60,000 nucleotides of DNA from Owenia fusiformis. Lineage: Eukaryota; Annelida; Polychaeta; Sabellida; Oweniidae. The notes below the pieces were generated by a model. That model had not been told where the DNA came from. It saw nothing but the letters and a program-made list of their open reading frames with translations, and ran no database searches. Every line of letters begins with the position of its first letter. Positions within the stretch are counted from its first letter, which is position 1. Shown in pieces: positions 20,834 to 32,019 of this stretch. The DNA lies in assembly GCA_903813345.2 (NCBI GenBank), contig CAIIXF020000002.1, forward strand, positions 970,001 to 1,030,000, in the 5' to 3' direction. Both the position numbers and the translations under genes were made by a program.

Positions 20834-21618
20834 GTTTATAAAACAGTTGGTTGATTTATGTCATTAGGAAGACTCTTCCCCAAAATCTGTGGAATCTCAT
20901 TTATCATTTATAACTTGGATTCAATGTGCTCAAACATTTTATTGATCTCTCAGAATCATCTGAACGTTTAAGAACATCCAGGTAAAAGTTTCTTTGAATA
21001 ACTTCCGTACTTACTTTATTCTACACACTCTCATACAATTAAATCTTTTTAAGGATCTTGAAATTTTAAAGATATATAACATTTTTGTAAAGTGCCAAAA
21101 AATCCAAAGTAAGCAATGATGTAAATAGTAAATCATGATACCATCGAGCAAACTCACGCAGTCGACAATAGAGTATTGGAAACAATATTTTCAATAAACA
21201 TGTCAATTTGACCCTCAATCTTTTTATTGGAATATTAGATTCCACGAACTATAGAAATCGAAGAAAACATTTTATGCTAATGAATTCTGAGAAGTGAAAC
21301 TCATTTTTTCTCCATAGTGACTTGGCCTCAGACTCACATGTTTTAATATTAAGTGTTCTTAGAAGTTGAGAACGGACATTTTTGTCGCTCATGTTAAAGT
21401 TTGCATCAATGTTTGCAGAACTTATTTATTTATAGCAACACCAAAATTTTTCGTGCATTCTACATAACAAAACTACTCATTAAGTACACATGCTTAATGC
21501 TACATACTGACTAATCTTTACATATCTTTATATAATATTAATCTTTACATATTTCCATTCACTCTTCAGTTAATAAAAAGGCAAGCATTTTAACACTTAC
21601 CTAAAAACAATATCCTTT
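20834..21618. other. Intergenic, nothing recognised
   Basis: AT-rich sequence between two mobile elements. No gene could be supported. Confidence 0.4.
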
Positions 21619-22454
21619 ATATATCAGGTGTCCCAAAAAAAATGAGCCACTTTTTGACAAGTATTATCTCAGCAACTGATGATCCAAATTCACTGAAAAT
21701 TTGTACAAAGTAGTCTAAGAGTATCTTTAGCAAGTTGTTAAAATATAAAAAAGATCAAGTAAATATTCTGTGAGTTCTAAGAAATTCAAAACAGCATGTC
21801 AAAAATTCCCATACCGGAGCTCTGATATGAGACTTCAAAAATGTTTCTACCAGCTATCGTCTTCGCACGCTCAGTCTTCATTGTGTTTGATGGGAGCCGA
21901 GTGATATCTGATTAATTCTTTTCATTCATCCCAAATATCCAAAATCCAATTCATTCTCAAATTCATTGGAGGTGATATTGTAAGAAAAAATGCGGAAAAG
22001 TATTTTTACTTGGAAATGGATTAATAAGTGAGTTTTACATTGATATTGGTTATTTTGACATACTGTCTTTAATTCTAAAATACACACATGCTATGAGACC
22101 AATCTCTTACATATTCATGGCACTAGCAGAGGATAACCTAAAGTGCCTAAGGTAAAGTTCTCGAAGAATTTGGCTCATCTATTGCTGAGAAATTACTTGT
22201 CAAATTGCTTCTCATTTTTTGGGTAGAAATGCTGTAAGGTTCACATTGCATTGCTCCGGTATGGGCTATTATGACATGCTATCTTGAATTTCTTAGTTCT
22301 CACATAATATTTACTTGATCTTTTTCATATTTTTATACCTTGCTACCAATACTCCTGGGCTACTTTTTACAAATTTTCAGTGAGTTTGGTTCATCAGTTG
22401 CTGAGATAATGCTTGTCAAAAAGTGGCTCAATTTTTTTGGGACACCTGATATAT
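21619..22454. mobile_element. Tc1/mariner-type foldback element with CAGGTGTCCC ends
   Basis: ATATATCAGGTGTCCCAAAA at the left end returns inverted at the right end. The inverted arms run about 200 bp with some decay and include TTTTTGACAAG and CATACCGGAGC with their complements. The TA-rich flank and the CAGGTGTCCC terminus suit the mariner superfamily, but there is no transposase. Confidence 0.75.
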
Positions 22455-24104
22455 GTTGGGCGTTTTCCTCATTTGCATGTAAATGTATCCCCGGTTGATT
22501 TACCTAGCTACAAGTAAAAACAGACTTTTTGGTTTTGTAAAAATTATTTTTAGAACGAGTAGTTTTGTCAGAATCATACTAATTCTGCAATATTTCAACT
22601 TATGATGAAACTTGAAGAATCATGGCGAAGTAGTTTTAACTCTTGAGAATAATCAGGGGTTGTCCTGTATTCAAATATGCAAGATGCAATTTGAGTAATT
22701 TGCGGCATTTAATAACATGTACACCCGTTTCAATACATTCATCATATGATCCATTTTTTCAATTTATTTTAACTTAGACAATTGTGTTTTGTATAAAATC
22801 ACATTAAGGCTAAAATAAGAAATAAAATCTTCAATATCAATTAAACTTTCAAATAATTACTTAATCAATACTTACTCATACATATGTACATTTGGCAGAA
22901 CAATGGTATTTACCAAATTATCTGCATATAACTGCAATGATGTGTTATATTTTACATCCACCACGCCTCACTTTAATTTTTCTAATGGCCGCCTCTCTGA
23001 CTGAGTTCTAAGAACTGATTAACATAATTTATAAGGACACCTCAGCTAAGAGGAGGGGAAACCCCAAAGCTCAGAGCTCGAGATGACCTCCACATTTTCT
23101 GAAAAACACACGTCGATTTGATGTTTTAATCGATGTACGCATAAAACTTACATCTTTTTTATCTTGACGTGGAATAACACAGGACCTGGTCCCCACATCC
23201 TTGCAGCAAGGGTATATAGTATTTTACATATCCTAAATTTAAGCATAAACGAAGTCCCTTAAAGACGGATATGTTCCCCACTACTGTAATAAAAGCATTG
23301 ATTTAAAAGCATCTACTAACTCGGAATCCAACTGGGTGCAATGTGCGTGTATGGGCTTGTACATCAGTACCACATGCACTCATCCTTTAAATTTCCAATA
23401 AAGAATGATACAGGATCCTTTATTCCTTAAGAATTCAGTTAAACATGCATTATGCCATAGGTTTCTCCCCAAGACAATCAATGATGTCCTATTGTTATTG
23501 CTCATATAATATCTCACATATCATGGATATATCTTGAGAATAACTTTTGGATATATTTATTGCTGAAATATAGGAAATAATCAACAGAACAACTAAACTC
23601 CAGAATTTAACACAATCGATTCCCCGGCTAGCGAGGGGAATCACCATTGAGTCACACAAACGCCCACAAGCGCCTCGAACCAGGCAGCCAATCAGGTTTA
23701 TGATTAACAAATTCAACGACCAATCAGATAACAGGAGGACTTTCCCGGTATATTCAAACTTCAGATTGAATTAATTTCTTCGAAAATAATTAGATCGGCC
23801 AGCAAAATTAACACTGAAAGAGGGGGATTTGAGACTTCTTCTTTGGTAAGTAGATGGGTATGTATGTGGTGAAACTCAATATGCAAAAATGTCCAGAGGG
23901 GTCTTGATTGTGCTACCCTATGGCATAGAGCCTCTTTAACAATCATAACATTCAATACGTTGCGTCAGATTGAGAAAAACAAAAACGTATTGCAACGGTT
24001 CAGTCAGTGTTCCTTCATTTCGTATACGAATTCTTGCTATTGGACGTACAAAAACATAATAATTGCCGTTCAGTCTTTTGCCCTTAGTGACATCATTGTG
24101 GTGT
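22455..24104. other. Intergenic, no supported gene
   Basis: No open frame resembles a known protein. The only notable site is a cluster of CCAAT boxes with a kappaB-like site near 23690-23746, entered separately. Confidence 0.4.
23686..23746. promoter_or_regulatory. Two CCAAT boxes and a kappaB-like site
   Basis: CCAATCAGG (about 23689) and CCAATCAGA (about 23720) precede GGACTTTCCC (23737-23746), a perfect consensus Rel/NF-kappaB decamer. No gene start is evident nearby, so this may be a distal element or chance. Confidence 0.25.
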
Positions 24105-25520
24105 CATTAAGGGTGTAAAAAGTTTTTGAAAATACATAATACTGTACGAGCAATTCTGAAAGCATTATTACATAGTACAGGGCGTTCATATATACTCTAA
24201 ACTTGTAATTTAGGATTTCAATGTATGAAGTAGAGGTATACTGAGTGAAAATGTCAGCCAGATTGACTCAGAAACAAAACTTTTAGAGTATATTTGCACG
24301 AACTTAATGAACGCCCTGTATTTTAAGAAGTGACATTAAGGGCATAAAAAAGTTTTTGAAAATACATAATACTGTACGAGCAATTCTGAAAGCATTATTA
24401 CATAGTACAGGGCGTTCATATATACTCTAAACTTGTAATTTAGGATTTCAATGTATATAGTAGAGGTATACTGAGTGAAAATGTCAGCCAGATTGACTCA
24501 GAAACAAAATTTTTAGAGTATCTTTGCACGAACTTAATGAATGCCCTGTATTTGAATAAGTGACATAGCAATTCTGAAAGCATTATTACATAGCACAGGG
24601 CCTTCATATATACTCTAAACTTGTAATTTAGGATTTCAATGTATGAAGTAGAGGTATACTGAGTGAAAATGTCAGCAAGATTGACTCAGAAACAAAATTT
24701 TTAGAGTATCTTTGCACGAACTTAATGAACGCCCTGTATTTGAAGAAGTGACATTAAGGGCATAAAAAAGTTTTTGAAAATACATAATACCGTTACAGCA
24801 ATTCTGAAAGCATTATTACATAGTACAGGGCGTTCATATATACTCTAAACTTGTAATTTAGGATTTCAATGTATGAAGTAGAGGTATACTGAGTGAAAAT
24901 GTCAGCCAGATTGACTCAGAAACAAATTTTTTAGAGTATCTTTGCACAAACTTAATGAATGCCCTGTATTTGAAGAAGATACATTAAGGGCATAAAAAAG
25001 TTTTTGAAAATACATAATATTGTACGAGCAATTCTGAAAGCATTACTACATAGTACAGGGCGTTCGTATATACTCTAAACTTGTAATTTAGGATTTCAAT
25101 GTATGAAGTAGAGGTAAACTGAGTGAAAATGTCAGCCAGATTGACTCAGAAACAAAATTTTTAGAGTATCTTTGCACGAACTTAATGAATGCCCTGTATT
25201 TGAAGAAGTGACATTAAGGGCATAAAAAAGTTTTTGAAAATACATAATACTGTACGAGCAATTCTGAAAGCATTATTACATAATACAGGGCGTTCATATA
25301 TACTCTAAACTTGTAATTTAGGATTTCAATGTATGAAGTAGAGGTAAACTGAGTGAAAATGTCAGCCAGATTGACTCAGAAACAAAATTTTTAGAGTATC
25401 TTTGCACGAACTTAATGAACGCCCTGTATTTGAAGAAGTGACAATAAGGGCATAAAAAAAGTTTTTGAAAATACATAATACTGTACGAGCAATTCTGAAA
25501 GCATTATTACATGTTACAGT
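24105..25520. repeat. 230-bp tandem array containing a small mariner-like MITE
   Basis: The point ACAGGGCGTTC recurs at 24177, 24407, 24595, 24825, 25055 and 25285, and a truncated last unit stops at ACAG, 25516. Spacing is 230 bp except for one 188-bp unit with a deletion in the linker. Each unit consists of a 142-bp element with 14-bp inverted ends (TACAGGGCGTTCAT including TA) plus a linker of 88 bp. The units are nearly identical. Confidence 0.88.
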
Positions 25521-26042
25521 ATTTTAAGAATAAAGTGAACCAAACAGGTGATGTCAAGTTTGCACTAACAGATAATTTAGATACGAGATAATTCAACTTA
25601 TAGATAACTTTCCTTATACAACTAATTGAGCCAAAGTATCACAGGGTAAGTACCCACAGCATGTTACGTATTCTAGGTATTTTACATATTTTAAATCTAA
25701 AAATCAGTGTCGAGCGAATGGTTATAAAGAGGAAAGCTTGTTTGTAAGAATCTCGGAGGAGTATATCAATTTGAATTAATATCATGGCATATTCAATATA
25801 ATTTCACCAATGATCATGTGATTAATTTCATGATCATATTGTAATACAAGCCATGACCATGGTTTATGAAAATTCCATTATTTTACAACATGTGTATTAT
25901 CTAAAAAAACAATATTGTTATGACGAACTTCAGATCAGGTTTCAGATATTCTGGAAAAAGTCGATAGACGAATACTCTGCAAGATAATGAGAATCCATTG
26001 CGAGGAATCAATGATGTTTTGATAAAAATAAAATAGAAAGCT
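25521..26042. other. Upstream region of the ependymin-related gene
   Basis: A possible TATA box (TATAAAG, 25722-25728) is the only promoter-like sign. It lies about 320 bp before the start codon, so it would imply a long 5' UTR or a further exon. An inverted motif ATGATCATGTG/CATGATCAT occurs at about 25812-25838. Confidence 0.3.
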
Positions 26043-27478
26043 ATGCTCTTGACATTCCAGATGCTACTTCTCACATGTACTTTGTTTGCCCTTTGTGGAT
26101 GTCTGTCGAAGGTGGTTGGTGCCCCCGAGCCATGTTGCGTACCAGCACAATGGGAGGCAAACATGGATCAATTGATCGGTGAATCCCTGCCCCCACCCAC
26201 CGGTGATCTGCAGATCACACAAGATGGCCATATTTGGTTTGATGCACCACATAACCGAGTCGCCTTAAAGATAATGCAGGAGGTAATTAGTCTGACGCAT
26301 TAAAGGGGCAACAAGGAGTGTAGAGAGAAAATTCGAATTCTTTTTATTTTTTTCTGAGCTATCAGGTCAATATTTGGCTTAACATATTCTTTGACATAAC
26401 TATTTTTTAAAAATGTATGGATAAACGCTCAATTTCAGCATTGAGAAGTGTAAATTCAGTTCAAAGCTTCTACAAAGGGAGTCCCACTTATAGATTTTTG
26501 AGATCCACCACGTTTCAAGAGGAATATCAGCTGAAATAATGTTCATCCAGGGGGTTTCTTTTTAAATACTAAAATTATATAGTTTAGTCTTGATGAAATA
26601 TCCAAACTTAAATATATTTTGACACTGGTCAATGATCGTTGAATGGCCCCCCTGCACTAAGTGTTGCACCTTTAATTAACCGTAACATACTTTGTATTTT
26701 ATTATTGAAACTAACGATTTCATGTAAAATAGGCATAAATATAGAGGAATGATTTGCGTACTGAAAACAAAAAAACACAGTAATAAGTATCGCACTTTTT
26801 CGGAAATTCAAAAATGACCACCGAGTAGTTTACCCCCGCACAGAAGAAACGCACACACGCAGTCACGCAGGTACGCAAACACAGTCGTATGTCCACCGGC
26901 TCAAGACGACACCAATATTTCCAAAGTGAGATAAAAAATATCCCTCACACTCAGAGTTCCAAATCAAAGTTTATAGTTAATAATTATTGTTCACCTAGGT
27001 CCGTGTCGCGGGACAAACTATCAAACAGGACGTGATAGTTTTACAGGATTACGATACAAAAACACAGACCACGATCCTACCAGCTCAAAAGAAGTGCACA
27101 ACGAAACCAACCGCAACGGTCAAGATTCATCAATGCTTAAACGAAACAAATCCAACCTTCGTCAAGGCATTAAACCTTGGTGGATCACTTGATGCCTATA
27201 TGTGGAAATCTAAAGTTGATAACGACCAACAACACTTGGAAGTTACCTTAACCATAAGTCAGGACTCATGCCTGCCTATAGCGAATGTGTATTCTGGTAC
27301 TGTTGAATCTAAGGGCGAACAAATCCCTATCCAAGGCTCCATGTTGTACTTCGACATCACACCAGGTTTGAAGGACACTGGCATATTTAAAATTCCAAGT
27401 TATTGTACTGAATCTTCAAGTATTGGTAACGAAGATATAGCGTTTCAAGGAGAGCGATCACCAGGATTACTCTTTTAA
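26043..27478 (+). CDS. Ependymin-related secreted glycoprotein, two exons
   Basis: Exon 1 (26043-26282) ends at AG|GTAATT; exon 2 (26999-27478) starts after CACCTAG. The phase is 0 and the product has 239 residues. Residues 1-26 form a signal peptide (MLLTFQMLLLTCTLFALCGC, cut near VVGA). The mature protein opens with PCCVPAQWEA and carries the family pattern HIWFDAPHNRVAL, an internal Cys pair region (KKCTTK, HQCLNETN) and the closing IFKIPSYCTES. One sequon, NETN, is present. Ependymin-related proteins are secreted or lysosomal and adopt a lipid-binding beta fold, and they have multiplied in marine invertebrates. The short C-terminal tail after the last Cys is unusual but could be real. A further intron or 5' exon cannot be excluded. 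Confidence 0.85.
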
Positions 27479-28255
27479 TGTAAAAGAAAATGTTTTCATA
27501 AAATCTAGGAAACATGATTATTTTAAAAAGTGCTTGTTGTGTTAAAGGGTGACGCATATCGTTTAGCAAATCGAACGCTCGTTTCTGGTGTTGCTCACCG
27601 TTTAGTATAAAAGGCCCGATCCCGGAATAATACTCAAGGGTTCACAGGTTCGAGGTCGTTGTGTCATCACCTCTAACTGTTATATAGCATAAGTATATTA
27701 AAGATCGTCACACATTTATAAAAGGGTGATTTTTATTTTGACAAATCAATTCCACATTTATGGGTGAAGTTTCAGGATCTTCTATTTGTGTATAATAAGG
27801 AAATATTGGCATCTAAATTTCCCCATAACGTAATAGCACACAGCTTGGCATATGAAATATCCTACAAATGAAACAAAGCAAGACAAACCGGTTTCTAATA
27901 CAAGAATGTATATTGGCTGTTGTACATGTATTATTTGAACGCAATCACTCTTTGGATAAAGTTTTCAAAATCATTATAAACGGATTACTTTATCTCAAAG
28001 ACAATTTCAATAAACTGGATTTTACAGAACTCCCCTTATTTCTTAAAAATGGACTGATCCAGTTGATTCGCATGGAGCCGCCATATTGTGTTTATACGGG
28101 ATGCTAATCGGAACCCTTTAAGTAGTTAATCATGCAATGGAGGTTGAATATCAGGTTCACTGGTTCGTATCAAGCGAAGGTAATGTCTGTAAACTTCGCA
28201 TCTAATATGGCAGACGGTAAATGTCGACTTCAATATTTTTTGTTTTCATCGAATT
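27479..28255. other. 3' flank of the ependymin-related gene
   Basis: A TATAAAAGG motif occurs at about 27606-27614 but has no gene behind it. A 79-codon frame at 27868-28107 (MKQSKTNRFLIQE...) has no recognised motif and may be chance. Confidence 0.3.
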
Positions 28256-28690
28256 TAACCACTTTATAGTTGACGTAATGCTTTGCTATTTGAACTGTAT
28301 CAGGCTTATATGACATGGAAACTCTAAAGTATGATCATTTGTTAATATATCATGCGTAGGTACCGCAGTTCACCAATATCTCTCACCGCTTAAGGGAAGG
28401 TAACTGGGAATTTGGTTTTGCATGATAAGATAACTGATATGCGGTGATGCGGTAGCGTTATGAGAGTTTATAATGGAGAGCTACAGTAACCGCGTATTGA
28501 AAACTAAAATGACCATTACGTATCAGACATTACCAGTTACCTTCCCTCAAGTGGTAGAAGATAACGTTGAACTGTGGGGGCCCACACACGATATATGAAC
28601 AAATTATTACTCCATAGTTCCCATGTCATACAACCCTGATTGCGTGTAAATGTCAAAGCATAACGTCAACTATAAAGTAGTGTATCTCAT
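28256..28690. repeat. Imperfect inverted repeat of about 435 bp
   Basis: The left arm, from CCACTTTATAGTTGACGTAA, pairs with a right arm ending CGTCAACTATAAAGTAG. Both arms contain GGGAAGGTAACTGG or its complement near the middle. Identity of the arms is about 75%. A half copy of the family occurs at 54478-54610. Confidence 0.7.
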
Positions 28691-28774
28691 ACATGAGTGG
28701 GTTTGGGGTAGATATCACCCGGGAATATGTATCATATCTGAGGAGCGGGCAGGATATAGAGGTTATTTAAAGAG

Positions 28775-28895
28775 AGGTTTTTGATACAGGGTATATCTGA
28801 GGGAAATACAATATATCTACCTGAGTGACCCTAGGGACCGAGGGTTGATATATTGTATTTACCGAGGGATGTGTCCTGTATCAAAATTCGAGCAT
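28775..28895. repeat. Short palindromic element
   Basis: TTTTTGATACAGGGTATATC pairs with the inverted ATGTGTCCTGTATCAAAATT, with AATACAATATAT inverted inside. The centre is CCCTAGGG-like. The type is unknown. Confidence 0.6.
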
Positions 28896-29329
28896 TTAAT
28901 AACTGATTTATCCTGTTCTTAGTAGATTATGAGGATTGATTATGGAATAAATGTTATTGAACCCTCACGTAATAATTACAATAATGATAATTACCATCGA
29001 AACTTGAATATTTTATCTCAATTCAAAGTTCTTAACATTTATTGTTTTTAACAGTTTTTAACATTTAGCAGCATATGATATTAATATCAATTCAATAGAG
29101 CCCTGATTATACAGTGCCGGTGTTTCACGAAATATACTGATGAGCGAAAAAAGCACCGTACGAAATTCCTGATCGATACTGATACACCACGTTATGTTAT
29201 TTCTAAGCCTATCAAGCTCGACCAGCTTTTGAAAAATGGTTGCACCTTGTTATAGTAAGAAAGGGCACCAATGGTATGAGCAAACCACTATAACAACCAA
29301 CCACTTTTTCCTCTCTCTCGAACATATTT

Positions 29330-29460
29330 CTCTACTCGCGAACCATCGAGAAAAAGGAAGTTGTTCGCGACTAAAGAAGCGATATTCGCGTTGTGAGAAT
29401 CGTGGTTCGGGTTGAAGGAAGTTAGTTCGCGTGGTCAGAACTGATGATCGCGTTTATAGA
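29330..29460. repeat. Degenerate TTCGCG-containing repeat
   Basis: TTCGCG or close variants recur at irregular steps of about 18-27 bp (ACTCGCGAAC, GTTCGCGAC, ATTCGCGTT, GTTCGGGTT, GTTCGCGTG, ATCGCGTTT). The block is CpG-rich in an otherwise CpG-poor neighbourhood. Confidence 0.5.
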
Positions 29461-31375
29461 AGTAAAGGAGGCCTGAAACACTACAAAAACACAACTACAA
29501 GCACTCATGACACACATCAAATACATGAGTTAACCCATATTCTTTGTTATTTGCACGTTTAAGTTAAACACAACTCATTGCCATATCGACAACACTATCC
29601 AATTCCACTCGTTGACCCCCCATCACACAGGATTCCTTTTTTTGTTCCGCCTAATATCAAAATCCAGACACATCCTTCAACAGTCCATGAACCTGTAATA
29701 TTTGATATGGTAGAAAATAAGGGGATAGGTCGAAATGCGTTCTCCATGAGTAGTATGCACTTTTTTCAAAAAGTTGAACCTATTTACTAAAAAAAATCTT
29801 CTTTTTGTGATTTTGATTGCATGAAAATATTATCCTAGAAGGGGTCTAAAACTTCTTTAAAAGTAGAATGGTATTGAAAGTCTAATTTTTGATGACCAAG
29901 TTATGCTGAAAACAATGGATAGAATGAGTTTTTCCCTATGGGAAAATAACATGGGGTTTGTGGTTTTAAACTTTATCACATATCAATCCCGACCCCATTT
30001 ACAGAAGTTGTTAATATAGTTAAGAAGAAACTGTTTATATGTTTAAGTTGGGAAAAACAAGATCCTCTTTTTGGAAAATAAGCCTTACATTTTAAATATA
30101 ACCAACGCGGGTCCCAATCCATACTTTTCCAGAGAGTTGGATTGATATTTTGCTATCATTGGGGTTTCATTTGAAAGAAAATTTATTATTACCACCTTGC
30201 AGGGCCTGTTCTAGGGGTTTTAGTACTAGTTGAGAAGGAATTTAAATTGCTATATTGACGTGAGCAATATTGTGTCGGGCGTTAATGACTTTAGTCGGGC
30301 AGTAATGACATTATCCGCCCGGCTATGTTTCCCAGGAAAAGTGATATCGTTCAGTGCGTAAGATTTTCTATTTCAAATTTGCTATTTCAGCCCTGGTCAT
30401 TAACGGTGGTAATAGTAGTAATAACGTCATTTCTGCGGGCAAAATAGTGGAATATTGGACCTAGCTTGGGCCTGCGGCCCTTGGTCCAATATTTCACTAT
30501 ATTGCCCTTTGAAATTACGTTATTGTACTATTGTTTTTATTTATTAATAAATATCACTGTATTTATGGCCAGAAAGTACTCATGGTGAAAGATAGGACCG
30601 TCTAAAATAACTTGCCATACCCTACGTAGTCATTCCTGCATATATTCAATCTCCAACAACTTGCATATTTGATCAGTTATCTCAGTTGTTATTTCCTAGA
30701 TATTATTTAGAATAAAATGAAGCCAGCGACGTAGTTTTTGACAAGGTTGTTTAATTACCCTTTTGATATTCTTTCACTCTCTAACTTGAACGTTTAAAAT
30801 GTAACAAATGACAGATGGTGAAATGTTGCATGCCAATGCCTTGCATATAAGTTGATCCCAATTTCAAAATTCAGTTTAGCTTGATATCCAAGAACATCAA
30901 GAAAAAGCCGTTGCTAAAGCAACACTATTAGTTACCTTGTAATTGCATTTGTTTGCAGGTTTTCATCATTTGCTTCTTAAAACTGATTTTTTTATTGTAA
31001 ACTCTCTGTATAAAAAAAGTGAAAATGATCATGATGATCATGTGGTTTATACAATGTTTATGACATTTTAGTTTGCAATGGCAACATAATTTCATTTTCT
31101 TTAATGAGTTATTATCGTGTGCCAAGTAACACAGCCCCCCAAGGTTAGATGATTTAGCAAAAGCTGGCATAAACATTCATACTATTGGTTCAAATTAAGA
31201 ATGCATTTTGATTCAAAACCAATTAGTATTCAAAATACATCTACTAATGTTGCCTGATATATCAAGACGATTTGAATTATTCAACATTGAAGAGGGGGGG
31301 GGGGGATTAAAGGACGTTGAAATTCAAAAGAAATGATAAGCTTCTAGTTTTCTGTCAGACTGCTCTCTTTAAAAA
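29461..31375. other. Intergenic, no supported gene
   Basis: About 29848-29930 is inverted at about 34050-34150, so it belongs to a dispersed repeat. 30409-30536 is a palindrome. 31291-31305 is a poly-G run. Nothing codes recognisably. Confidence 0.4.
30409..30536. repeat. Imperfect palindrome around GGGCCTGCGGCCC
   Basis: GTGGAATATTGGACC pairs with GGTCCAATATTTCAC, and outer pieces TAATAGTA and TACTATTG also pair. It may be a decayed small transposon. Confidence 0.55.
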
Positions 31376-31870
31376 TGTCACGTCCACGTCGTCACGTTCT
31401 GCAATAAGAACAAGTGACAACGTACTAAGACGGACTCGACGTATTACGAACGGAACTGTAGTATTTCAATCCCGTTTTAGAACGAATTGAGTTTTCCGAG
31501 GACGTATTGTGAACTAATTGCAAACGGGTTTAAACTGATCAAGGACGTTTTAAAGTCTGTTTATGAACGAGTTAGCAGAAAATATAGCAGTCACACCAAA
31601 CTAGTTGCCACTACGTTCTTAAACACGTTGCATAACTGGTTAAAAACTGAGTGCGAACGGAATGAATGTAGCTACTTCTTTCTAAGGTCTATTTTCGAAT
31701 TTCAAGGGCTGACGGACGGGAATGTGAATAAGATTTTTAAATGATTTTAAAATTCGATGGCGAGAATACCGTTCTGTAATTAGATCGTGTGACAACAACG
31801 TACTTCAAACGAGCTGACCTACTAGACTAGGAACGTAAGTACCGTACTTCGCTCAAACTAGGGATGAGTA
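31376..31870. other. CpG- and AACG-rich stretch without clear gene
   Basis: ACG and AACG words recur unusually often (GTACG, GAACGG, AACGAG) over about 500 bp of otherwise AT-rich DNA. An 85-codon frame at 31487-31744 begins with TTG and has no recognised motif. It could be a decayed repeat or an unmethylated non-coding exon. Confidence 0.3.
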
Positions 31871-32019
31871 ACGACGCTGTGCAGTAGGATATCAATTGCA
31901 AGGGTCAAGTTGTCAGCATCTCAACTTCAATCCGTGGCTGTTCCCGATGGCTGTTCTGGATTCTAATTTTCTCATAGTTTATATATTCAGATATTCTTTC
32001 AATTCGAGCCAATTCATTC

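Noticed and set aside
27868-28107. 79-codon frame downstream of the ependymin-related gene
   Set aside because: No motif, no paralogue in the window and no splice partner; possible but unsupported.
29578-29790. 70-codon frame with Pro-rich start
   Set aside because: Begins with TTG, has no known motif and lies in repeat-like DNA.
31487-31744. 85-codon frame in the AACG-rich stretch
   Set aside because: Begins with TTG and has no recognisable domain.
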